Positions 1 through 8,137 of a stretch of DNA of 53,279 nt are shown here, piece by piece. The stretch is from Chloroflexota bacterium (GTDB taxonomy: Bacteria > Chloroflexota > UBA11872). Numbering within the stretch: the stretch's first letter is position 1; the number at the start of each line of letters is the position of its first letter. The stretch lies in the NCBI GenBank assembly GCA_022826485.1, contig JAJDUU010000032.1, positions 1 to 53,279 on the forward strand. Direction: 5' to 3'. Below the pieces are notes generated by a model, which saw only the letters and a list, made by a program, of their open reading frames with translations, was not told the DNA's origin and made no database searches. The position numbers and the translations under genes are program-made.

Positions 1-1
1 C

Positions 2-661
2 TACACCCCCGTCCCCCACGTGTCGCCCGGCGCCTTCGCGCTCTCCGCGGCGGTGGCGCCCGGGGCCGGGCGCCCGACGGTGGCGATCCACACCTGGCCG
101 CTGATTCCCTATATCGGCCCGATGGCCGACTGGTTCGACACCGGCGTGAATGCCCACGTGCCGCGGCAGCATGCGATTCCCGGACGCCTGCTCGATCCCA
201 AGGTCAAGAGCCGCTCGCGCATGCACTACCGGATGGCGCTCAACGAGGCCCAGCAGCACGGCGCCGACACCTGGGCCTTGCTGGTCGACGAGGACGGCTA
301 TCTCACCGAGGGCACCGGCTCGAACTTCTTCATCGTCCGCGACGGCGAGCTGCTCACGCCGGAGCCGCGGCACATCCTGCGCGGCGTGACGCGGCAGAGC
401 ATCCTGGACCTGGCCGCCGAAATCGGCGTGCCGACGCGCGAGGCCAACCTCGAGCCCTACGACGTCATCGTGGCGCAGGAGGCATTCTTCGCCTCGACGC
501 CGTTCGTCATGATGCCGGCCACGCGCTTCAACGATCGCCCCGTGGGCGACGGCGACGTGGGGCCGATCACGGCCCGTCTGCTGGATGCTTTCAGCGAGAC
601 CGTGGGCGTGGACATCGTGGCGCAGGCCAAGGTCTACGGCCAGCGGCTCCGCGCCGGTTAG
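2..661 (+). CDS. Class IV (branched-chain-type) aminotransferase, 5' truncated
   Basis: A PLP-dependent class IV aminotransferase that would move an amino group between an amino acid (probably branched-chain) and 2-oxoglutarate. The frame is open to the left edge, so the N-terminal part lies outside the window; the internal GTG at 20 is not a credible start because family sequence continues upstream. Visible family features are the Lys-containing stretch PKVKSRSRMHY, which should hold the PLP-binding Lys, then DEDGYLTEGTGSNFF and the phosphate-cup region ILRGVTRQSILDLA. The C-terminus is complete. Its stop overlaps the convergent aquaporin stop by four bases. IlvE is the best guess, but D-amino acid transaminase or aminodeoxychorismate lyase relatives share these motifs. 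Confidence 0.85.
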   Translation, partial: YTPVPHVSPGAFALSAAVAPGAGRPTVAIHTWPLIPYIGPMADWFDTGVNAHVPRQHAIPGRLLDPKVKSRSRMHYRMALNEAQQHGADTWALLVDEDGYLTEGTGSNFFIVRDGELLTPEPRHILRGVTRQSILDLAAEIGVPTREANLEPYDVIVAQEAFFASTPFVMMPATRFNDRPVGDGDVGPITARLLDAFSETVGVDIVAQAKVYGQRLRAG

Positions 662-1356
662 CTGGTCGTTGTCGGGCTGCTCCGCAGATTGTGCGTGAGC
701 ACGCCCACGACGCCCGCGGCGAGTCCACCGACGATCGGTCCGAGCCAGTAGATCCAGTGCGCGTCGAAGTGCCAGTTCACGATGGCGGGGCCCAGGCTGC
801 GCGCCGGGTTCATCGAGGCGCCGGTGATCGTGCCGCCCACCAGGATCAAGGCGCCCAGCGTGGCGCCGAGCGCCGCGCCCGCCGCGGCCGCCGGCACCCG
901 GCCGCTCACGGCCACCCCGATAACCACGGAGACCAGCAGGAATGTCAGCACCGCCTCGAGCAGGAACGCCTGTCCCGCGCTCACGCCGGCCGCCGGCAGC
1001 GTCATGGCCGTGCCGGGTCCCATCGGCCAGGTCCAGGCATGCAGCAGCGCGCCCATCAGGCCGCCGGCAATCTGCACGACGACATAGGGCGGAACCTGCC
1101 GCAGGGGAAACTTGCCGATGGCCGCCAGGCTCAGCGTCACGGCGGGGTTGATGTGGCAGCCGGACACGTGGCCGATGGCGTACACCAGCCCCGTCAGGAT
1201 GCAGGCGTGGCCGAACGCCGGAATGAGCAGATCGCCCGCGGCAATGCCGCCGAACCCAACCTGCGCCATCGACGTCGTCATCATGGCGACGAACACGAGC
1301 AGCGTCGTGCCCACGAATTCGGCCAGCAGGATCCGCGGCTGCAGCGACATGATCAT
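658..1356 (-). CDS. MIP-family aquaporin with a plant-TIP-like filter
   Basis: Six-helix membrane channel of the aquaporin/glyceroporin family (about 232 residues). Both NPA boxes are present: HINPAV (Asn near 70) and SMNPARS (Asn near 183). By alignment to E. coli AqpZ, the four selectivity-filter positions are His50, Ile171, Ala180 and Arg186. This differs from AqpZ (F/H/T/R) and GlpF (W/G/F/R) and equals the H/I/A/R set of plant tonoplast aquaporins, so solutes beyond water (ammonia, H2O2, urea) are possible; this is inference. I start at ATG 1356 (MIMSLQPRILLAEF), because the 16 residues from the upstream ATG at 1404 do not look like family sequence. No clear ribosome site precedes either. 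The gene is divergent from the M23 peptidase, with a 19-bp inverted repeat between them. Confidence 0.88.
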   Translation of the reverse strand: MIMSLQPRILLAEFVGTTLLVFVAMMTTSMAQVGFGGIAAGDLLIPAFGHACILTGLVYAIGHVSGCHINPAVTLSLAAIGKFPLRQVPPYVVVQIAGGLMGALLHAWTWPMGPGTAMTLPAAGVSAGQAFLLEAVLTFLLVSVVIGVAVSGRVPAAAAGAALGATLGALILVGGTITGASMNPARSLGPAIVNWHFDAHWIYWLGPIVGGLAAGVVGVLTHNLRSSPTTTS

Positions 1357-1462
1357 GGGGCAGATTCCGGTCGTGGACTCCCGCGGCGGCGGGAATGGCG
1401 GCAACGGAGTATCGCGACGATGATTCTAGGCAGGCTGCCGCGGCGCCAGCGGGCGAGCCCTT

Positions 1463-1481
1463 ATTGCGATATTATCTCAAT
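1463..1481. promoter_or_regulatory. Candidate 19-bp operator, Fur/Zur-type geometry
   Basis: ATTGCGATATTATCTCAAT is an imperfect 7-5-7 inverted repeat (ATTGCGA against TCTCAAT; six of seven positions pair), in an AT-rich island between the divergent aquaporin and M23 genes. The left half is identical to the box before znuA (48722-48740). TATTAT (1470-1475), a plausible -10, lies inside it. A second hexamer, TTGACA at 1498-1503, has no convincing -10 downstream. The regulator is inferred, not shown. Confidence 0.45.
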
Positions 1482-1551
1482 AAGAGCGGGGCAATCGTTG
1501 ACAATAGCCCTGCAAGCGTGGCTTGCGCCTGTCCGTTGACCTTGGAGGTCT

Positions 1552-2853
1552 ATGCCTGAATCGCCGGAGTCGCCGCACTCGCATCTGTGGCGCCCTGGCC
1601 GGCCCATCAACCGCCGCGCGCTGCTTGGGGTATCGCTCCTCGGCGCGGCGGCGGTGGCAACCACCCCGCTGCTCGCGCAATCGGTGACCGAGGAAGATAT
1701 CGAGGCCACCGAGCAGGAAATCGAGCGTGTAGACAGTGAGCGGCGCGCCACCGAGGCGCTGGTGGCGGCGTCGATTGTGCGCGAGAGCACGCTGCACCAG
1801 CAACTGGCCGTCATCAATGCCGACCTCTACCTGGCCGCCGAGCGGCTGCTCCAGGTCCAGCGAGAGCTCGAGACCGTGGAGCTCGAGGTCTTTGATATCA
1901 ACCAGTCCATCGGGGATCTCAACGTCGCCTTGGCCAGCGAGACGTCCGTGCTCGAGCGCAAGGCGCGGTCGCTGTATAAGGCGGGCCGCACGACGCTGCT
2001 GGAAACGGTGCTCGCGGCGGACTCATTCGCCACCGCGCTCGACCGGGCGGCGTCGCTCGAGCGGTTGCTGGCGCGCGGCGTCGCCGACATCGGCCAGCTC
2101 CGGTTGCGGCGCGGCGAGATTCAGCTGCGCACGGCCGACCTGACGGCGCGCTTGGACCGGCAGGAGGAGCTGCAAGCCGAAGCCCAGTCCATCGAGGCGG
2201 AGCTGGCGCGCCGGTCCGAGGAGCAGAAAGACCTCATCTACGGCGTGCAGCAGGAGCAGGCGCAGCACCAAGCGGACGTGCGGGCATTTGAACGTGAGTC
2301 GGAAGCTCTCGCCTACCGCATTTCGGTCCAGCGCGAAATATACGAACGCCAGATCGTTGAGCAGGAGCGTCGGCGGAAGGCCGCCGAAGTACGGGAGCGG
2401 GCGCAGCGGCTGGCCACGCAGATTGGCAGCCAACAAGGCGCGGGCACTAGCGGGCCCTTTATCTGGCCGCTGCTGGGCCTTATCACAACCGAGTACGGCG
2501 GGTGCACGTTTGGGCAGTGTCCCCACCTGGGTATGGACATCGCCGCCTCGTCGGGCACGCCCATCGTGGCGGCCAACGACGGCGTGGTGCTAGCCGCGGG
2601 ATTGGTCGTTCCGGGCGACCGCCGAGCGTCATACGGAATGATCGTGGTCATCGCGCACAGTGAGACCGAAGAAACCCTCTATGCGCATCTCGACGATCTC
2701 ACCTGGCCGCCGCCGGTCTCACCGGGTCAGTTCGTGAGCCGCGGGCAGACGATCGGCTTCGTCGGCCTCACAGGCTGGACCACGGGCCCCCACCTGCACC
2801 TGGAGTATCGAGTCAGCGGGGCCGCTAGTGACCCGCGGCGGGTGCTCGTCTAA
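1552..2853 (+). CDS. Secreted coiled-coil M23 (LytM-type) peptidoglycan endopeptidase
   Basis: A 433-residue exported murein hydrolase of EnvC/NlpD-like layout. Residues 20-44 look like a signal sequence with a twin-Arg start (NRRALLG) and an Ala-rich core; 44-290 are long charged helices predicted to be coiled coil; about 300-425 is the M23 peptidase domain. Unlike EnvC itself, the zinc and catalytic residues are all present: H325xxxD329, H379 (YAH) and H414-L-H416. It is therefore expected to cleave peptide cross-links directly, outside the membrane. GGAGG at 1544-1548 supports ATG 1552. A putative regulator box shared with znuA lies 70 bp upstream. Downstream hisI is convergent. Confidence 0.9.
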   Translation: MPESPESPHSHLWRPGRPINRRALLGVSLLGAAAVATTPLLAQSVTEEDIEATEQEIERVDSERRATEALVAASIVRESTLHQQLAVINADLYLAAERLLQVQRELETVELEVFDINQSIGDLNVALASETSVLERKARSLYKAGRTTLLETVLAADSFATALDRAASLERLLARGVADIGQLRLRRGEIQLRTADLTARLDRQEELQAEAQSIEAELARRSEEQKDLIYGVQQEQAQHQADVRAFERESEALAYRISVQREIYERQIVEQERRRKAAEVRERAQRLATQIGSQQGAGTSGPFIWPLLGLITTEYGGCTFGQCPHLGMDIAASSGTPIVAANDGVVLAAGLVVPGDRRASYGMIVVIAHSETEETLYAHLDDLTWPPPVSPGQFVSRGQTIGFVGLTGWTTGPHLHLEYRVSGAASDPRRVLV

Positions 2854-2854
2854 C

Positions 2855-2875
2855 GCGCGCCGACGGCTCGCGCGC
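2855..2875. terminator. Possible bidirectional hairpin between convergent genes
   Basis: GCGCGC arms (2855-2860 and 2870-2875) flank a 9-nt loop between the M23 stop and the hisI stop. It lacks a T-run on either side, so it may only pause transcription. Confidence 0.25.
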
Positions 2876-3217
2876 TCAGTCCAAGCGTCGGAAGAAGCAC
2901 GTCCGCTCGCCCGTGTGACAGGCGGGACCTGCCGGCTGGACCTTCACGACCAGGGCGTCGGCGTCGCAGTCGATGAGGATCGACTCCACCGTCAGCACGT
3001 TGCCCGACGTGGCGCCCTTGTGCCACAGCTCCTGCCGGCTGCGGCTCCAGAACCACGCCTCGCCTGACTCCTGCGTGAGTGCCAGGGACTCGCGATTCAT
3101 GTAGGCGAGCATCAAGACCTCGCCCGTCGCGGCGTCCTGGCACACCGCGGGCACCAGCCCGCGATCGTCAAACGCCGGCTCGACGGCTTCGGCTGCCGCC
3201 GAAGCGCACGTTGACAC
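2876..3217 (-). CDS. hisI: Phosphoribosyl-AMP cyclohydrolase
   Basis: Stand-alone HisI (113 residues) that opens the purine ring of phosphoribosyl-AMP in the third step of histidine synthesis; cytoplasmic. Diagnostic stretches are [16 protein letters not shown], the metal-binding DCDADAL and the zinc cysteines in [13 protein letters not shown]. Length is normal for the monofunctional form, with no HisE fusion. The start is GTG 3217, preceded by GAGAGGA at a workable distance. It lies 39 bp downstream of the DUF169 gene on the same strand and may be cotranscribed. No other his genes are in the window. Confidence 0.95.
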   Translation of the reverse strand: MSTCASAAAEAVEPAFDDRGLVPAVCQDAATGEVLMLAYMNRESLALTQESGEAWFWSRSRQELWHKGATSGNVLTVESILIDCDADALVVKVQPAGPACHTGERTCFFRRLD

Positions 3218-3256
3218 TGGGTCGATCCTCTCAGACGTACGTTGCGGGCCGCCGGG

Positions 3257-3967
3257 CTAGACGGCGGCCTTCATCTCCCGGTACTGGGCTTCCATGGTTC
3301 CGTTGACCGCCAGCGTCGCGTCCAGTCCGTCCGCTAGCGTCGCCAGCGCGGCGCCGGGAACGGCGGCCAGCACGTACGCGTCGGGGATCTCGGTGAACGT
3401 GCGCATGCCGATGCAGCCGAGCGACACCGACGCCGCGTCCCGCGCGGCGGCCGTCGGCAGCACGCCGCAGGCGGGCCGGCCGAACACGCCGTCGTGCGGA
3501 CCGGTCCACAGCGTGCCGCCCAGGCTCTCTTCGAGATACATCGTCTGCTTGGGCGTCAGCCACAGGATCACGTTGTCGGGCTCCAACGGGAACGTCGCCA
3601 GCGGGCCGTACACCGCGCCTCGCGGTCCCGGATCGAAATGGGGAATATGCGGAATCTCTTCTTCGCGGATGTACGCCAGGGAGCACATGTCGCCAACCAG
3701 GCCCATCAGCTCTTCCTGCTTGGCCGCCGGAAGCTCGAATCCCATCACCATCGCGCCGATGGGACAGCCCATGTGCGCCGCCTCGTCGGCGAAGAACACC
3801 TGCTCTTCGGCGCGGCGCCAAAACGTGCAGGCCGACGGCACCGCGTCGGTCCACGCCGAAATCCCCGACGGCGCCGCGTCCACGCGCGCGACCGCCACCG
3901 GCGGGTAGTCCAGGTCAAGGGCGGTCAGGAGTCGAGTTGCCAGATCGGCGTAGGGCGTGGACGTCAT
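3257..3967 (-). CDS. DUF169 family protein
   Basis: About 236 residues, matching the DUF169 family of unknown function by its overall pattern: an N-terminal YPPVAV segment, a central Cys-containing CTFWRRAEE region, AAHMGCPIGAMVMGFELP, and a C-terminal GCIGMRTFTEIPDAYV segment. Several conserved-looking Cys residues could bind metal or a cofactor, but no reaction is known. ATG 3967 is preferred over an upstream in-frame ATG at 4000, whose extra residues look non-homologous. It probably shares a transcript with hisI. Confidence 0.75.
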   Translation of the reverse strand: MTSTPYADLATRLLTALDLDYPPVAVARVDAAPSGISAWTDAVPSACTFWRRAEEQVFFADEAAHMGCPIGAMVMGFELPAAKQEELMGLVGDMCSLAYIREEEIPHIPHFDPGPRGAVYGPLATFPLEPDNVILWLTPKQTMYLEESLGGTLWTGPHDGVFGRPACGVLPTAAARDAASVSLGCIGMRTFTEIPDAYVLAAVPGAALATLADGLDATLAVNGTMEAQYREMKAAV

Positions 3968-4115
3968 GCGTGCTCCAATGGGCGGCAGGCCCGCTGGCAT
4001 TAGCAGGTAGGCGCTGCCAGGTACGTGAGCGGGTCTCTCGATGGTGACACATGGAGCCAGCCAACCCTAGCGCGGTTGGCCGGCGGGATGGCGTGTCGGC
4101 GACGTGGACGGCCGG

Positions 4116-4553
4116 CTAGGAGTCCTCGCCGTGGCACGTACCGCACTCCCCGAACACTTCCAGGCTGTGGCCGGTCACGGCGAATCCGGTCTGCAGCTCC
4201 ACCTCGCTGGTAATGGCATCGAACGTACAGCGTTCGATGATCTCGACCGTGCCGCACGTTTGGCACACCACGTGATGCTGATCGGGCGTCCGGCGCGCCA
4301 GGTATCGATGCTGCTCGGGCGAGGGGTGCACCGTTTCCACCGCGTCAATGTCCCGCAGCAGGTCCAGCGTGCGGTAGACCGTGCTTCGCGAGGCGTCGCC
4401 GCGCGATTCCTGCACGGCGGCAACCAACTCCTCGGCCGATACGCCGGCGGGCGAGGCGTCGATGGCCGCCAGAATCAGACGCCGCTGGTCCGTGACCCTG
4501 CCGCCAGCATCCCGCAGGGCGGCAAGCGTGCGATCAATCCACACAGAATTCAC
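4116..4553 (-). CDS. Fur-family metalloregulator (Zur/Fur/PerR type)
   Basis: A 145-residue metal-dependent DNA-binding regulator. The winged helix occupies about 15-75, with the recognition helix near DASRSTVYRTLDLL. The dimer and metal domain has H93-H94 and the paired zinc cysteines C97xxC100 (HHVVCQTCG), plus the second pair C137xxC140 near the C-terminus. Which metal it senses cannot be read from this. Because a complete znu operon with a palindromic promoter box is in the window, Zur is an attractive guess. The start is taken as GTG 4553, giving the usual family length; a longer frame to 4772 has an atypical N-terminus. No clear ribosome site is seen. It is divergent from the methyltransferase at 4781. 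Confidence 0.88.
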   Translation of the reverse strand: MNSVWIDRTLAALRDAGGRVTDQRRLILAAIDASPAGVSAEELVAAVQESRGDASRSTVYRTLDLLRDIDAVETVHPSPEQHRYLARRTPDQHHVVCQTCGTVEIIERCTFDAITSEVELQTGFAVTGHSLEVFGECGTCHGEDS

Positions 4554-4780
4554 GGCAGTCGTTGAGTCAGTGACGCTTCCATTGCGCAGCGTAGCCCAAG
4601 TGTACGGCGTCAAGGGCTGCGAGGGGTTTGAATTGCTCCGGTGTCCGCCGCACCGAGCTCGGGCGGCGTGTGGAGTCCGCTGTCCCGATGCGCGCCATGC
4701 CCTCGGCCGAGGCATGGCCCGACGGCCTGGCATGGCACAATTCTGCCTGCGCGTCCGACGGCTCAGCCTCATCGATCGAG

Positions 4781-6025
4781 ATGACTAACCCCATCCACGC
4801 CGTGGCGGGCGCCGTCATTCTTCGCCGCCTGCGTCGGTGGTCCGGCAGCACGCTGCGGATCAGGCTCCCCGATGGATCGCGTCGCAGCTTCGGTCCCGGC
4901 AACGCCCCCCGCCAGGTGCGCGCGGACATCCACCACCCGCGATTCTTCGCGCGGGCGCTTTTGGGCGGCACGACCGGCATGGGTGAGTCGTATATGGCCG
5001 GCGAGTGGTCCAGCGACGACCTGACGGCCCTGCTGCAAGAGTCGCTGCGCAACGGTCCGCGCCTGGGACTGGAATCGCGCGCCAGCCTGGTGGCGCGCCT
5101 GCTCAATACCTGGCGGCACCGGCGGCGGGCCAACACCAGGACCGGCAGCCGGCGCAACATCCAGGCGCACTACGACCTCGGCAACGCCTTCTATCGACTC
5201 TTCCTCGACGAAACGCTCACCTATTCCTGCGCCCGCTGGCCGGAGGGGTGCGGCGACCTTGCCACGGCCCAGCGGGCCAAGATGCAAGACATCTGCACCA
5301 AGCTCGGCCTGGGTCCGGAGCACCACGTCCTGGAGATTGGCAGCGGCTGGGGCGGCTTTGCCCTGCACGCGGCCCGGAACACCGGCTGCCGCGTAACCGG
5401 CATCACCATTTCACGCGAGCAGCTGGAGCTCTCGCGGCGGCGTGTCGCCGAGGCGGGCTTGAGCGACCGCATCGACATTGAGTTCTGCGACTACCGCGAA
5501 ATCCAGGGGCAGTTCGACCGCATCGTCTCGATCGAGATGTTCGAGGCCGTGGGCCGCGCCTACTGGCGTCGCTTCTTCGAGGTGTGCGCGCGCGCCTTGC
5601 GGCCGGGCGGCCGGATGCTGCTGCAGACCATCGCGATTCCAGACGCCGATGTCGACGTGCCGTATCGCGGCGCGGGATGGATCAGCCGCTATATCTTCCC
5701 CGGCGGACTGCTTCCGGCCATGTGTGAGATTGCCGAGGCCGCCGGCGCCCCGCGCGGCGGTCTTGCCGTCCGGCAGGTGGACGAAATCGGCGCCCACTAC
5801 GTGCGCACGCTGGACGCGTGGCGATCCCGTTTCTGGAGCCGCATCGAGGACGTGCGGCGGCTGGGATTCGACGAGACGTTCGTGCGGATGTGGGACCTGT
5901 ACCTGGCCTCCTGCTCGGCGGCATTCGCCACCGGGCAGACTCGCGATGTTCAGGTGCTGCTGGAGCGCGTTGGGGAAACCGCGGCGCCCTCCCGCCGGTC
6001 CGTCGCCGCCGCCGCGGCCTCGTGA
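4781..6025 (+). CDS. cfa: Cyclopropane-fatty-acid-synthase-like SAM methyltransferase
   Basis: A 414-residue enzyme that would transfer a one-carbon unit from SAM to the double bond of a phospholipid acyl chain at the inner membrane face. Seen: N-terminal GMGESYMAGEW, HYDLGNAFYRLFLDETLTYSCARW, SAM motif I VLEIGSGWGG (about 183-192) and SIEMFEAVG. Of the bicarbonate-site residues known in E. coli Cfa, Cys150, the Glu in MFEAVG, an Ile and the Tyr in GAHYVRT are kept, but the His (LLHTI) is Gln282 (LLQTI). The product may therefore differ from a cyclopropane, for example a methylene branch. ATG 4781 is chosen because family similarity starts there. The delta-9 desaturase follows on the same strand, a logical partner. 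Confidence 0.9.
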   Translation: MTNPIHAVAGAVILRRLRRWSGSTLRIRLPDGSRRSFGPGNAPRQVRADIHHPRFFARALLGGTTGMGESYMAGEWSSDDLTALLQESLRNGPRLGLESRASLVARLLNTWRHRRRANTRTGSRRNIQAHYDLGNAFYRLFLDETLTYSCARWPEGCGDLATAQRAKMQDICTKLGLGPEHHVLEIGSGWGGFALHAARNTGCRVTGITISREQLELSRRRVAEAGLSDRIDIEFCDYREIQGQFDRIVSIEMFEAVGRAYWRRFFEVCARALRPGGRMLLQTIAIPDADVDVPYRGAGWISRYIFPGGLLPAMCEIAEAAGAPRGGLAVRQVDEIGAHYVRTLDAWRSRFWSRIEDVRRLGFDETFVRMWDLYLASCSAAFATGQTRDVQVLLERVGETAAPSRRSVAAAAAS

Positions 6026-6147
6026 CGCCGCCGCCGAAAACTCGATTTGAATGCGGCGGGGCAATCTCTCACCCTTTCTAACGAAGGCGGCGTCGCATCG
6101 CGCCGCATCCAAAAGGCAGCCGTGATCGCCAATTCCCGAGGCCGGCC

Positions 6148-7053
6148 GTGACGTCCGAGGCCGTGCCCGCCGTCCAGCGGGGCGCTCCCGAGACGGACTC
6201 TTCCTCTCGCCTCCACGCCGTCGTTCGCAACCTCCCCTTTACGCTCGTGCACCTCTTGGCGCTGGCCGCGATCTGGACGGGCGTGAGCTGGCCGGCGGTC
6301 GTGGTCTGCCTGGGGCTCTACTGGATGCGCGTGTTCTTCATCACCGGCTTCTATCACCGGTACTTCTCCCATCGGAGCTATCGCACGTCGCGCGTCTTTC
6401 AGGCGGTGATCGCCTTCCTGGGCACGACCGCGATGCAGAAGGGGCCGCTGTGGTGGGCCGGTCATCACCGATTTCACCATCGGCACTCGGACGACGAGGA
6501 GGATGTCCACTCCCCGCTGCACGGTGGCTTCTGGTGGGCGCACGTCGGCTGGCTCATCCGCGTGAGCCGCGATGACACGCGCTGGGACGAGGTCAAGGAC
6601 CTGGCCCGGTTTCCCGAATTGCGCTTCTTCGAGTCTCACTACCGCCTGGGCATGGCGGCCTATGCGGGCGGTGTGATAGGCCTCGGATTCTGGCTAGAGC
6701 GCACATTCCCTCAGACGGGCGTCACCTGGCTGCAGGTGCTGGTCTGGGGCTTCGTGATCAGCACGGTGATGCTGTGGCACACCACCTATCTCATCAATTC
6801 CGGCGCCCACATGTGGGGCAGCCGCCGTTTCGACACCAAGGACACCAGCCGCAACAACTTCTGGCTGGCGCTGGTCACCATGGGCGAGGGCTGGCACAAC
6901 AATCACCACCGCTACCCCGGCTCCGAGCGCAACGGGTTCTACTGGTACGAGATCGACATCACCCACTGGCTGCTCACGGTGCTGAGTTGGTGCGGTCTGG
7001 TGTGGGACCTGCGCCGACCGCCACGCCATATCTACGAGGGCGCGACGAAGTAG
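6148..7053 (+). CDS. Delta-9-type acyl desaturase
   Basis: A 301-residue di-iron membrane desaturase of the acyl-CoA delta-9 type. The three histidine boxes are intact: H70RYFSH75, H106HRFHH111 and H250NNHH254, and hydrophobic segments near 30-65 and 165-215 fit the four-helix topology. It would insert a cis double bond in saturated acyl chains using O2 and an electron donor not found nearby. GTG 6148 is the likely start. It lies 122 bp after the Cfa-like gene on the same strand; the two could act in series, the desaturase providing the double bond that the methyltransferase alkylates. A strong hairpin follows the stop. Confidence 0.93.
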   Translation: MTSEAVPAVQRGAPETDSSSRLHAVVRNLPFTLVHLLALAAIWTGVSWPAVVVCLGLYWMRVFFITGFYHRYFSHRSYRTSRVFQAVIAFLGTTAMQKGPLWWAGHHRFHHRHSDDEEDVHSPLHGGFWWAHVGWLIRVSRDDTRWDEVKDLARFPELRFFESHYRLGMAAYAGGVIGLGFWLERTFPQTGVTWLQVLVWGFVISTVMLWHTTYLINSGAHMWGSRRFDTKDTSRNNFWLALVTMGEGWHNNHHRYPGSERNGFYWYEIDITHWLLTVLSWCGLVWDLRRPPRHIYEGATK

Positions 7054-7058
7054 CGGCG

Positions 7059-7085
7059 GAGAGGCGGTTCGCGAACCGCCCTCTC
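7059..7085. terminator. GC-rich palindrome after the desaturase
   Basis: GGCGGTTCGCGAACCGCC (7063-7080) is a perfect 18-bp palindrome, extended by GAGA/CTCTC with a bulge, starting just after the desaturase stop. No T-tract follows. It may act as a terminator or be another dispersed palindrome. Confidence 0.45.
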
Positions 7086-7171
7086 GGAGTTCACCCGAGA
7101 CGACGGGTTCTATTTCTTGCCCCTGGCCTGCGTTCGGCTAACACTATGAGAACGGCGATCGGAGGGGCACC

Positions 7172-8080
7172 GTGCGCGTAGCGCTCACCGGCGGCAGCGG
7201 GCTCATTGGCAGTGCGGTCACCGCCGCGCTGCAGAGTGACGGTCATGAGGTCATCCAGCTGGTCCGTCCGCCGCGGGACGCCGGCCCCGGCCAGGTTGCC
7301 TGGGACCCGGCCGCCGGCACCATCGACGCGGGCGGCCTCGAGGGCCTGGATGCCGTCGTGCATCTGGCCGGCGAGCCGACCACGGCCTGGCGCTGGACCG
7401 CCGCCAAGAAGCGCCGCATCTACGCCAGCCGCGTGGAGGGAACGCGACTGCTGGCGGAGACGCTGGCCGTGTTGCGGAGTCCCCCCAGCGTCCTCGTGGC
7501 CTATTCCGCGGTTGGGTACTACGGCGACCGCGGCGACGAGGTCCTGCGCGAGGACAGCCCGCCAGGGACGAGTTTCCTGGCCCGAGTCGCGACCGACTGG
7601 GAGGCTGCCGCCCATGCCGCCGCCGGCCGCGAGATTCGGGTGGTGCATCTCCGTGGCGCGCCCGTGGTGGCAGGCCACTCCGCCTTTCTGACGCGCCAGG
7701 CGCCCGCCTTCAAGCTGGGGCTGGGCGGTCCGCTGGGCAGCGGCCGCCAGTGGTGGTCGTGGGTGGCCCTGGAGGATGTCGTAGGCGTCGTGCGGCACGT
7801 GCTGGCGCGCGACGACCTGCGGGGCGCCATCAACGTCGTGGCCCCGGAGCTGTGCACAAATCTCGAGTTTGCCCGCACGTTGGGGCGCGTGCTCGGCCGA
7901 CCAGCCCTGCTGCCGCTGCCGTCGTTGGTCCTGCGAGCCATGATGGGTGAGATCGCAAACGAGATGCTGCTGGCCAGCCAGCGAGTCGAGCCTGCGAAAC
8001 TTGTTGCCTCCGGCTATCACTTTCACTTCCCGATGCTGGAGCACGCCCTGCGCCACGCGCTCGGACGCCCCGCCGCCTGA
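7172..8080 (+). CDS. TIGR01777-type NAD(P)-dependent epimerase
   Basis: A 302-residue extended SDR-like protein of the YfcH/TIGR01777 group. The Rossmann motif TGGSGLIG is at the N-terminus, followed by HLAGEP, the SRVEGTRLL helix, and SAVGYYGDRGDE, typical of this group; the C-terminal part ends with LRHALG. The substrate is unknown for the whole family. GTG 7172 has a strong GGAGG at 7161-7165, six bases upstream. It starts a run of plus-strand genes with the M24 peptidase and PhyH oxygenase, without obvious pathway links. Confidence 0.88.
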   Translation: MRVALTGGSGLIGSAVTAALQSDGHEVIQLVRPPRDAGPGQVAWDPAAGTIDAGGLEGLDAVVHLAGEPTTAWRWTAAKKRRIYASRVEGTRLLAETLAVLRSPPSVLVAYSAVGYYGDRGDEVLREDSPPGTSFLARVATDWEAAAHAAAGREIRVVHLRGAPVVAGHSAFLTRQAPAFKLGLGGPLGSGRQWWSWVALEDVVGVVRHVLARDDLRGAINVVAPELCTNLEFARTLGRVLGRPALLPLPSLVLRAMMGEIANEMLLASQRVEPAKLVASGYHFHFPMLEHALRHALGRPAA

Positions 8081-8137
8081 GACTCGACCGGCGCGCGGCG
8101 GTGCGCGAGACTGCCGGCGTCCAGCGCCGCTCGACAG

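Noticed and set aside
1498-1503. TTGACA as -35 of the M23 gene
   Set aside because: No -10-like hexamer at 16-18 bp downstream (GCTTGC region).
4581-4599. Third copy of the znuA-type box before the Fur-family gene
   Set aside because: ATTGCG is present and TTGCGC/GCCCAA pair loosely, but the arm spacing is one base longer and the right half does not match; too weak to claim autoregulation.
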